Shown here: in pieces, positions 55,513 to 64,000 of the stretch
How positions within the stretch are numbered: the stretch's first letter is position 1
Layout: every line of letters begins with the position of its first letter
NCBI GenBank assembly: GCA_963575645.1
Contig: OY754465.1
Span: 47,084,401 to 47,148,400, forward strand
From: Xanthostigma xanthostigma
Taxonomy: Eukaryota > Arthropoda > Insecta > Raphidioptera > Raphidiidae
DNA: 64,000 nt
Direction of reading: 5' to 3'
The notes under the pieces: model-generated
What the model was told of the DNA's origin: nothing
Seen by the model: the letters and a program-made list of their open reading frames with translations, nothing else
Databases searched by the model: none
Translations under genes and position numbers: made by a program

Positions 55513-56075
55513 AGCAAGATTCCAGACCCGCCAGACCTACGTCATTTCAGTACTGCTAAGATTTTATCAGTAATTATGTACAATATTTAGTTAAAAACTT
55601 ATGCCAATTTGCTAGCTTGAAAGTGTGGGCCCTTTAGAGATAACAGGTTCTAAAGCTGCATAAAACACGTCTTACCTGCGTACGCAATGGTACTATACAT
55701 GCATATGAGTACGAGTGAGAGCATTAGTTGATTTTTTTTTGACAGATTCATGAAATGTAGGTTATGGAGTTTGTCTCTCTTAAACTCATGGGCTACTCTG
55801 TGTGTGTAAACAAGTAAAAAACCTAAATTTCATGAAGCTGTCAAAAAAATCATCTAATGCTCTCACTCGCACTCATGTGCATGCATAGTATCATTGCGTA
55901 CCTAAAAGCACGTGTTTTATGTACCTTTAGAACCTGTTATCTCTAAAAGGGCCCCACTTTCAAGCTACCAAATTGGCAACGTTTTTAATTAAATATTGTA
56001 CATTTACTGATAAAATCTTAGCAGTACCGAGATGACGTAAGTCTGGTGGGTCTGGGATCTTAGTATAATATGCTC
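55513..56075. repeat. Foldback element F6
   Basis: Arms about 55,517-55,762 and 55,820-56,060, extending to GAGCA/TGCTC at the outer ends with an 8-base offset. Shared landmarks: 'ccagacccgccagacctacg', 'gataacaggttctaaag', 'gagagcattagttgat'. Moderate divergence. Confidence 0.85.
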
Positions 56076-56840
56076 CAACATGGTGGACGATTTCGGTACT
56101 TTGTCAATCTAGAGACTTTAGGATTCATAATCCATGTAACATGGTAAATCCGTAGAAATAACGCCATATCGAAATGAAACTTGGCTGAGTTAATTATTTT
56201 TCTTGGATATTAAAACAATTGTTGTTTCTAGTTACCGAAGCTATTTTTGGCTTTATATTTATGGAAAAGTTATAATTTATGTGAACAAAGCTTCTGTGCT
56301 TTTTTACAAGTTCAATCGTGTCTCGCATTTTCGATGGCTTCCACCCACATCAAACGACGTGGAATGACGATTGAAAAATGATTTTTCCGAGTAGTCATTT
56401 TGCAGTTCTAGTGCCTGCTACATTTTTTCATTTATTTTATGTCTATCTTTGTCGCCGACAAATATCAAACATTAAATGGGATTATTTTTCTTTGAATACA
56501 AATTGGTGTATACACCTCTAATCTTTACATTTCTGATAAAAAAAACAACCGTTATTCCGGAAATTTTCGTTTGCTTTTGAAATTAGAGTGTGATTATCGT
56601 GAAATATTTTTTTTTAACTTTAGAAACGAATTGTAATCTGCTATAGTTTCGAGAGATGCAATTTTTTATAAATTTTTGGTTTAAGGGTGTTGAAGTTTGA
56701 TGCTGTTTTTGCGTTTTTTATGTTTATTTGAATAAAAAATTTCTGCACACTATTTTACGGGTTAATCCTCAATAACTGAAAGTGTCATTGACAACTTTTT
56801 TTAAATAGCGGCAGAGGTATAGAGAGATGATAAATAGAAT
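56076..56840. other. No gene supported
   Basis: AT-rich; no frame, RNA gene or repeat. Confidence 0.4.
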
Positions 56841-56844
56841 TGTT

Positions 56845-57272
56845 TTAAGAGTATTCGTCCCTGCAAATACCTCCTGCACCTTTCATCTCAAATCTTTTCC
56901 CCTCGCCTAAAAACGGTTCGCGCTCTCCCGACGCTATTTTTAAAGCTAGAGGGTTCTGGTAAACGCCAACTGAAAGACAAAGAATCAGACTACAGATCCT
57001 TCAGGCGAATTTTTTGAAAAAAAATTCCTGAAAAAACTTACAACCTTTTGAAAAAAATAATAAGTTACGTAATATTTCACACGTAAGCGAAACTGTTTTT
57101 CAAAAAATTCGCCTGAAGGATCTGTAGTCTGATTCTTTGTCTTTCATTTGGCGTTTACCAGAACCCTCTAGCTTTAAAAATAGCGTCGGGAGAGCGCGAA
57201 CCGTTTTTAGGCGAGGGGAAAAGATTTGAGATGAAGAGTGCAGGGGGTGTTTGCAGGGACGAATACTCTTAA
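56845..57272. repeat. Foldback element F7, flanked by TTAA
   Basis: Arms 56,845-57,021 and 57,096-57,272 are equal in length and nearly perfect. Each outer end is TTAA next to GAGTATTCGTCCCTGCA. If TTAA is the target duplication, as for piggyBac-type elements, the element proper is 56,849-57,268. The inside does not show a piggyBac-type CCC terminus, so this is only a suggestion. No coding capacity. Confidence 0.85.
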
Positions 57273-57515
57273 GATGTCTTTAAAAGCAACTGTTCATTGG
57301 TTTTCTTAAGTTTGATATCTTGTCTGCACGGATCAAATTCAAATATTGAAATTTGACCCGTTTCCCCTTAACCAATTGAGTTGAAATCTTGCACATATAT
57401 TCCCGATGGCAGTATGTAAATGAATCAATAGTTTTTATAAATAATTGTTAATGACTTTTCTTTAAATTAATGAATGAACGACATATTCGAAACTGGTATA
57501 TAGGAATTCCGAACC

Positions 57516-57640
57516 GTGTTAGGTCAGCGTGTAGAATATAAGGCTTATAATCGCATGGTCGTGGGTTGGTACCGCACTTTGTGCGAATAGGTAGTATTTT
57601 CCGATGGTTTTCTTATTTGTAAATTGGAAAAATGTATTTT
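57516..57640 (+). other. tRNA-like sequence (SINE-type)
   Basis: T-arm GTGGG/CGCAC with four of five pairs and loop TTGGTAC (57,561-57,577), preceded by 'ttaggtcagcgtgtagaat' resembling an A-box region, and followed by 'gtattttccgatggttttc'. Anticodon arm weak. Confidence 0.45.
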
Positions 57641-57784
57641 TAACCTTTCAGTGCTCATAAAATCGGACAGTTGCTATTTTTAAGAGCGCCCAATGGTTTC
57701 TATTTGTGAAACACCTAATGGCGCTATTGGATGAGAATATAATAATAATAATTTTATTAATCCAATAATACGTAACGGTGCATT

Positions 57785-58070
57785 TGGTGCGACATTTTTA
57801 GTTGAAGGCGACATCTAGGTAACAGAGAGAACTTTAAGTCACTAGTAACGCGTGACGCTTGCTTTGTGTATGCGTTTGTTAAAGGCGACAGCTAGATGAC
57901 AGTCAAAATGTAGTGACAGGGCGATATTTAGTTACTAGAATTTCGTTAGTTGACGGGGCGAAATTTAGTAGATGACGGAACAAAACTTATTTACAGGGTG
58001 ATATTTAGTTAGGTACTAGAATTTTGTTAGTTGACAGGGCGAAATTTAGTTACTAGAATTTCGTTTAAAT
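57785..58070 (+). repeat. Imperfect tandem repeats, about 37-bp unit
   Basis: Units built on 'gacagggcgaaatttagtta' and 'ctagaatttcgttagtt' recur from about 57,915 to 58,065, with shorter related pieces ('aaggcgaca...ctag') upstream at about 57,803 and 57,880. Divergence between units is moderate. Confidence 0.65.
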
Positions 58071-58213
58071 TTATGCCAGGCGTCCCACGACTGCTCACAT
58101 GTGTTTTACTAATGCTGAAAATGATTTTCTATTTTTTAGTGTGAAAGAAAACTATTGGCTTTAAAAAGTTTTTTAATTTTTTTTTATTTTTTAAATAATA
58201 GCTACTTAATATA

Positions 58214-59092
58214 CAGGGTGAGTCAGACCACCCGTATCAGTCGTTTTTTTCGAAAACTGTCAGTCGTAGAGAGTTGTGTCAAAAATCTGTATTATAAAAG
58301 CCCTAATGAAGAATCGAATGGTGATATTTTTTTCCCCCGGAAAGGTCGGCTTCCCTGTTAGTTTGCTCCGGAGTGTTCAGAACTCCGGAATGTTAAATGG
58401 CACGATAGGTAGAAAGTGGTATTGTTGAAAAGATCTTTAAAAAATAAGCAACTTTTGTGGGACATTTTTTTTGTTACTGCCACCCCTGTTAAGTAATATT
58501 CGTTTGAAATTATTAAATTAACATGTCAGAATAACATTCTTAATTTTAAAAGTCGACATTTAAAATCTAGTTACCTAATTAAACTATGTCACAATAAGTT
58601 TTCAATAATTGCAATTGTTTTTTTTTGTCGGAAAATACTTCCAGGTACTCATAACATATTTAGAAGAGCTCCGCAGTGTTTAGAAGTAAATTGAAGTCAG
58701 TTTGAACATTTGTGACATTGTTTAATTAGGTAACTAGATTTTAAATGCCGACTTTTAAAATTGTTTGTTATTCTGATATGTTAATTTAATAATTTCAAAT
58801 GAATATTACTTAACAGGGGTGGCGGTAACAAAAAAAAAATGTCCTACAAAACTTGCTTATTTTTTAAAGATCTTTTCAACAATACCACTTTCGACCTATC
58901 GTGCCATTTAACATTCCGGACTTCTGAACATTCCGGAGCAAACTAACAGGGAAGCCGATCTGTCCGGGGGGAAAAAATATCACCATTCGATTCTTCATTA
59001 GAGCTTTTATAATACAGATTTTTGACAACAACTCTCTATGACTAACCGTTTTCGAAAAAAAACGACTGATACGGGTGGTCTGACTCACTCTG
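58214..59092. repeat. Foldback element F8 with CAGGGTGAGTCAGACC ends and TA flanks
   Basis: Arms 58,214-58,601 and 58,703-59,092 with ends CAGGGTGAGTCAGACC and GGTCTGACTCACTCTG, flanked on both sides by TA. TA duplication is the hallmark of Tc1/mariner-type insertion, but no transposase is left. Landmarks: 'taacaggggtggcggtaaca' and 'tgctccggagtgttcag'. The frames at 58,155-58,361 (plus) and 58,876-59,088 (minus) are mirror images from the arms, not genes. Confidence 0.85.
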
Positions 59093-59099
59093 TATGTCT

Positions 59100-60605
59100 G
59101 TCTCTAAATTGTGCTTGTTATTAATTTTACATTGTACAGAGAATGATGTTCAAATTGTAAATATTTTTCATCTTATTTTATGTGTCCCTTTGTAGGCATT
59201 ATTAAAAATTAATTAACTTATTTTATTTAATAAAAAAGCACAGGTAGTACTTTGATATAGCGTATTTTTTCATGTTTTTGAAGTAAGTTGCTTTGTAATC
59301 TGAGCGTTTTGTGTATTTATTTACATTTTTACAACAAACACTCTGAAATGACCTGTTACAGTATTAACTTAGTACGTATATACGTAAGTTACTTGCTCTT
59401 TTGTATTAAATTTCCAGCTGTTGAAAATAATTTTAAAAATTAAAAAACAACAAAATACATACCTAATCTTTACTTAGATCTCGTAATACGAGATGTGCAT
59501 TATACCGAGTTACATTAAAATAGCCTTAGGATACTTCCTTTGAGATCTGGCATTTCTTACGGGTTTTCCCGACGCTATAGCGTACAAAATATTTTCGTCA
59601 AAAAACACTTCTGAGTGGGCGCTTTTAATATTGATGATTTTAATATCAAAAATAAATTACATTCAGTTTTGTCATTTATGTTTGAGATTTAAATTGAAGT
59701 TTGAAGGATTATTTTTGAAATGTTATACGTTTGATTAATTTATTTTAAACATACGTGTACGTAGCAACTTCTTTTAAATGGAAAATTCTAATTATATTTG
59801 CAGTAATACACCTACAGAAAAGAAAAACCATGCCTGTTGAATAAATGTATTTTATGCCGTCAGCGTTTTAACGCTGCTTTCATTTGTTTAATAACTGATC
59901 CTTGACTTTATCACAGGGCTTGTTATAAGTTTGTAGTTTAATTAATAAATTAGTTAATTAAATTTATGTAATATCCATCTATTCTGAACTGAATATTTTT
60001 TTTTAGTGAAAGCTTCGTATTTTCAAACAGGATTTATTGTTGTACACTCTGAAAGGTTTTTTTTATTTATTTTGATTTGGATTTATGTCTAATAAAGCTC
60101 TATTATCAAATGTCAAAGTAAACATATTACTTCAAAAATAGGGTGTACATATTACTGCGTGCACCAGTTATAACCTGGGAAATTATTTCATTTTTACGTA
60201 GGTACAAACTTTTCTTTAAAAAATGCACACAAGAAACCCAACTGCACAAAAATTAAATTAATAACTAAAAAGACGAAAACAAGTTGGAAAATCTTTTTGT
60301 CTTTTTAACTAGTTTTTATTTTCTTTCTTTTTACGCATTCGATTTTTTTTATCAAAATGGCAGCATAAAAGCATATATATTTGGAATTGTCTATTTACCA
60401 GCATTTATTTGATACTCATATTGTTACACTAGCAAAGTATTTTTTTTATCTCCCCTCTCTTTTCTGTTTTGTTGACTCTCACATTTAAAAAGAAGCTAAC
60501 GATCCGTCAAGTCGCTTAGGCTACATAGCGTGCCAAAAAATAGACATACAGCAAGTTGCTAAGAAATAATTGAATGACAGATGGAAGAACACTTATTCCC
60601 ATTTT
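59100..60605. other. No gene supported; AT-rich
   Basis: A short hairpin 'aactaaaaagac' against 'gtctttttaact' occurs near 60,264-60,310. Nothing else seen. Confidence 0.45.
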
Positions 60606-60607
60606 CT

Positions 60608-60870
60608 ACCCGACTGGGGCGAAGCCAAAAGGAAGGGTTATGAGTTTAGCAGTCTATGTATGTTTGTATTTACGGATGTTCGACTGTAGCACCTAAACTA
60701 TTCATCCGATTTTGATAAATAAGGTGTCAGTCGATTCGCTATTATGGCCCGGGTAACATAGACTACATTTATTTTTCAATTTTAGTCTCCAGGGTGAGAA
60801 AATTGAATGCACATAAAAAATAAGTTAAAAATAAATAATTTAAATAAAAAACACATGAGAATATTTTCTT
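60608..60870 (+). repeat. Dispersed repeat, 'gaagccaaaaggaagggtta' family, copy 2
   Basis: Same order as 14,266-14,460: ACCCGACTGGGGCGAAGCC, 'ctaaactattcatccgat', 'tattatggcccgggtaacat'. Continues to 'gagaatattttcttgtttca', whose reverse complement occurs at 14,997-15,018. Confidence 0.7.
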
Positions 60871-61086
60871 GTTTCATACTGTTCAGTAATCGGGTTTTAG
60901 TTTTTGAACTTATTAATTTTTTTAAAGAAATATTTAATATAGCAATAGTTTTACTGTAAACGTCAACCGAGAGAAATAAATTATTAAATAATTTAAATTT
61001 TCACAAGCCACTTTTTTGATTCACTAATGTAAGTAGAACCCAGCACAAAGTAAAACATCAGTAATACATTTTTACGAAAAATGTCT

Positions 61087-61090
61087 AAAT

Positions 61091-61151
<61 letters not shown>

Positions 61152-61166
61152 TATATATATATATTC
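61087..61166. repeat. (TA)n microsatellite
   Basis: About 80 bases of alternating T and A with two AAAT-type interruptions. The minus-strand frame with runs of I and Y is produced by it. Confidence 0.9.
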
Positions 61167-61169
61167 TAA

Positions 61170-62860
61170 TTCTAAATAATAGTTTTTCTAATAAACCATT
61201 TTGTAAATCCAAAAATCTTCGAAAACAAACCATACGAAAATGAAATGAAATAGCATGATGTTTATTGTATCCCACTGATTGCATTTTGGAGTTCAAATAG
61301 GGTTAGTTATTATACCTATTATATAATGACCCTTATAAATTTATCTAGGAACAAAGGATATATTTTCATTATCAAATAATTATCAAAAACTTTAAAGTTT
61401 CCGAGATAGTATTAGTGTACATGTTAAATATTGATACCCAGTATATTCGCAATGTATGTGTTTATAAAAAATATATATCTTTATTACTGATGAATAACAC
61501 AGTGTTAATTTATAGGACATGGATATTTATGTCGGGAAAAACTGTATCTCTTCACCAAAATAATGTCATTGAAAAATAATGTCATAAAAATACTGTATTT
61601 ACGATGCTGATACTTTTGATTTATTGTATGTGCTACCTGCACGACGCCACACACCTTACACTACCTTAACGGTAATGTCACGTAATAATTAGTAAAAGAT
61701 TAACATTATTGCTCGAATTATGTTGACTAAAGTAAGCGGACAGTCGAGACTTTCAAATGATAGACTCGACTGTCAAATGATAAAACGATAATGCAATATT
61801 CATTCAAAATATCTCTTTAACGCATATAGAAAATCTATATACATATATAAACAACTACTATATTTGGAGATGTAGAACTATAGTTTTCTGCAAACCTACT
61901 TCTTCGTCTACCCTGTATATCCGTTATCATAGTAGAAAATGGCTTATGTCAAATTATCAGTAAAATAAGATAAATTAATATTTAATCATCCAATTCATTA
62001 AATGACCCTCTGCCATTAAAATCGACATAACCGCACGCCTTGAGCACACGAGCTGTTATTAACATTATTTTCAAAATGTAAACCTTTTAAAATTTCAATT
62101 CAACCAAAGTGTTTTTCGCCAACAACTTTTTTCTCTCCTATTTAAATTTAAAAAGATTTTTATTCCTCTCAATGAATTTTCATTTGCGTAATCCGTTTTT
62201 GTCAATGCGCTTTTGCTGGCTGAATCTTTCGAAACTGTACAATACCTAAAGAAGCCAAATTGTTTTTAATGGAATTAAAAATATATCGGCTCTGAAAAAC
62301 ATATTCATAAAAAAGGTTTCCTCTAAGCCACGCAACTAATATTTCAAGAGTTGTGCGGCCGTTTTTGTATTCTGCGCACAATGGGCTTGTTCACCATTTT
62401 TTTTTAAATTTCAGTTTACAAAAGAATTGTATCTAAAAAAGGTTTTTTTGCTTTAAAATTTAATACTTAAGAATATTTATTATAAAACTTCAAACACAGG
62501 TACAAGTCAACACCCCCCCCTCCCGCGGGCACACTTTTACATAAGTTTTGAACATTTTTGCTCCCATATACTTATGTACCGCGTAGTCAGCGAAAAAGTT
62601 ACACATGAAAGCGTAGCAATTAAAGAAGATTAATTTTATAGTTAATTATATGTATTATGTTATTTAATAAAATTATTTTCTTCTTTGACTCAGATTTTTT
62701 TAAATTTAGAGAAAAAACGACGTAAGTAATGATAAAATGCGGATCAAAAGCCGCCACTCCTGAAAATTACGGGGACTTTCCAGCCGGAGGGTTAAAAATC
62801 AATTGTGTTGAAAATATGAAAATGTTATTTAAACTGTGTACACTTTCATTAAACTATAGC
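61170..62860. other. No gene supported; AT-rich
   Basis: A short hairpin 'cagtcgaga...' is present near 61,741-61,776. C-run at 62,513-62,520. No frame with a domain. Confidence 0.4.
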
Positions 62861-62867
62861 TGGTTAC

Positions 62868-63450
62868 AAAATTCCAGCCAATTGGGCGACGGGACCATTC
62901 CAACTTCAAAATGTTGACATTTGATATAGTATATTAAAGAAAATAAAATTTATGATATCGCGTGAGATGACGCGGGTAATGACTAGTATTCAATATGATT
63001 AAGTAGTTTATTTCTGATAGATCTAAAAACCAATTAAACAGCTGATTTTTTTTATTTTCAAAATATTTCCGAAACTATAAAAGCTCAGAAAAAATTTTTA
63101 ACAAAACTTTCTTAAAAGAATAAATAGAATTATAAGCCGTTATGAAAAGTATACGATTATTATATAAAAAACACCGTTATAGCATATATCTCTTCTGCGC
63201 ATGCGCCTATTTTTTTCCAAAAACAATGGGGCCCTTCATATTTGCATACCAAACCTCCTCCCGAAATTTGGTTTCAATCCGCTCATTGGTTTGACCTGTA
63301 TCGTGCTCACAGACAAACAGATGATATTTTTCCAAAAATGTGTATTTTTGGATTCGAGGATCACAAAACGAAAAGATATTGTAAAATTTTGAAAAGTGAT
63401 TTTTGACCTAAACTAGTACTATTCCCCACTTGTGGACTGGAATGGTAAAA
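62868..63450 (-). repeat. Composite dispersed repeat R3, copy X (uninterrupted)
   Basis: On the minus strand it follows the same order as 29,755-30,835: 'accattccagtccacaagtg', 'gcacgatacaggtcaaacc', 'gtatacttttcataacggct', 'attacccgcgtcatctcacg', 'atatcaaatgtcaacatttt' and 'cgcccaattggctgga'. Lacks the hAT and tRNA-Gly-like parts of copy Y. Confidence 0.7.
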
Positions 63451-64000
63451 AATTACAAGTTTGACATACGCGATATTAGCTTGTAACCGAAGATACATAC
63501 ACGCACAAAACTGACACGCGAATAACTAGTATAGCGTGAATGAGATTTCGCTGAAATAGCAATTTAATTTGTATGATTATTTTGTAGTCACGTTTGACGT
63601 GACTGGTTCGTGATGAGTTGCCCTCCTTTTAAAGACAACACACTAAAGCAAACACCTCCATGTGAATCTGTAACCAGCTTTAACACTGCGTACGTCTTTA
63701 GCACAGCACACTACGCTGTTTTCGTGCTTTTACTATAAATAACCACTACATCCTGCAGCGCCATAATCTTTGCCTCATGGCATTACTTTGTTGACAGTTC
63801 TATAATAATTATAATATTAATTATTCAAAATTTATTTTCCTTATCATTGCCAGAGGAAAGTTTAGTATTATTAAACCACTGAAGTAAAACATTTCGTGGA
63901 TTAATTTCAAATAAATTGGGAAAGTTGTCTTTATAATTTATAAACAAAGAAATAACGTTTAATTAAAATGTCTTTTCAAGCCCACAGTATTACCTATTTA
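63451..64000. other. No gene supported
   Basis: No frame, RNA gene or repeat identified to the end of the window. Confidence 0.4.

Noticed and set aside
57785-58070. CRISPR-like array
   Set aside because: Repeats are imperfect and nearly contiguous without unique spacers, and the sequence is eukaryotic.
58155-59088. Another mirror pair of frames
   Set aside because: Same explanation: arms of foldback F8.
61072-61296. Frame rich in Ile and Tyr
   Set aside because: Translation of the (TA)n microsatellite.
1-64000. Bacterial-type operons, ribosome binding sites, rRNA or attachment sites
   Set aside because: No long frames, no such motifs, and abundant eukaryotic retroelements; the window is not prokaryotic.

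Overview
The window is eukaryotic, AT-rich and insect-like, most likely lepidopteran (inference, about 60% sure; no marker gene fixes the species). The reasons are the kinds of dispersed repeats seen: an RTE-like tail family with the motif about a wall of 'cgaggaaggctataggct', a 'gactgactgactgatctatc' family ending in a GC-rich 'gcgggtagc' tail, a 'caaaaaggaggaggttc' family, a 'gagtcggtgt' palindromic MITE, and LINE tails carrying (ATT)n. No host protein-coding gene can be supported. The longest open frames are only about 100 codons, and the only recognisable protein homology is to broken non-LTR retrotransposon reverse transcriptases. The window reads as intergenic sequence or a very large intron filled with mobile elements of several ages.

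Layout. 0-8 kb: a nearly perfect 871-bp palindrome, a 'gactgactgact' dispersed repeat, a decayed LINE reverse transcriptase with an (ATT)n tail, a 1.08-kb hAT-like element with TIRs and an 8-bp TSD that holds a nested MITE, a foldback whose arms are tRNA-like, and an RTE-like repeat. 8-12 kb: mostly unique, with one GC-richer patch at 10.06-10.56 kb carrying CACGTG and TGACGTCA. 12-25 kb: two copies of one foldback family (one split by a LINE tail), a Penelope-like palindrome with a 13-bp TSD and a hammerhead-like motif, LINE C-terminal remnants, tRNA-derived SINEs and a 489-bp foldback. 25-34 kb: hAT non-autonomous elements, a composite repeat also present in inverted orientation at 63 kb, a 572-bp foldback with internally repeated arms, and tRNA-like sequences. 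34-48 kb: further Penelope-like sequence, a tRNA-Gly pseudogene, MITEs, a second tRNA-like foldback, and two hAT elements 24 bp apart, one containing an 890-bp repeat. 47-59 kb: a 780-bp TIR element inserted in an RTE-like repeat, a second copy of the 890-bp repeat, two LINE 3' ends in tandem, and three unrelated foldbacks within 3.6 kb. 59-64 kb: mostly unremarkable AT-rich sequence, a (TA)n microsatellite, and the inverted partner of the 30-kb composite repeat.

Nothing here forms an operon or pathway. What links the parts is nesting and decay: several insertions can be ordered in time from TSDs, split target copies, or comparison with an uninterrupted copy elsewhere in the window. All identities are by eye; boundaries are good to a few bases where a TSD is given and otherwise to about 10-50 bases.
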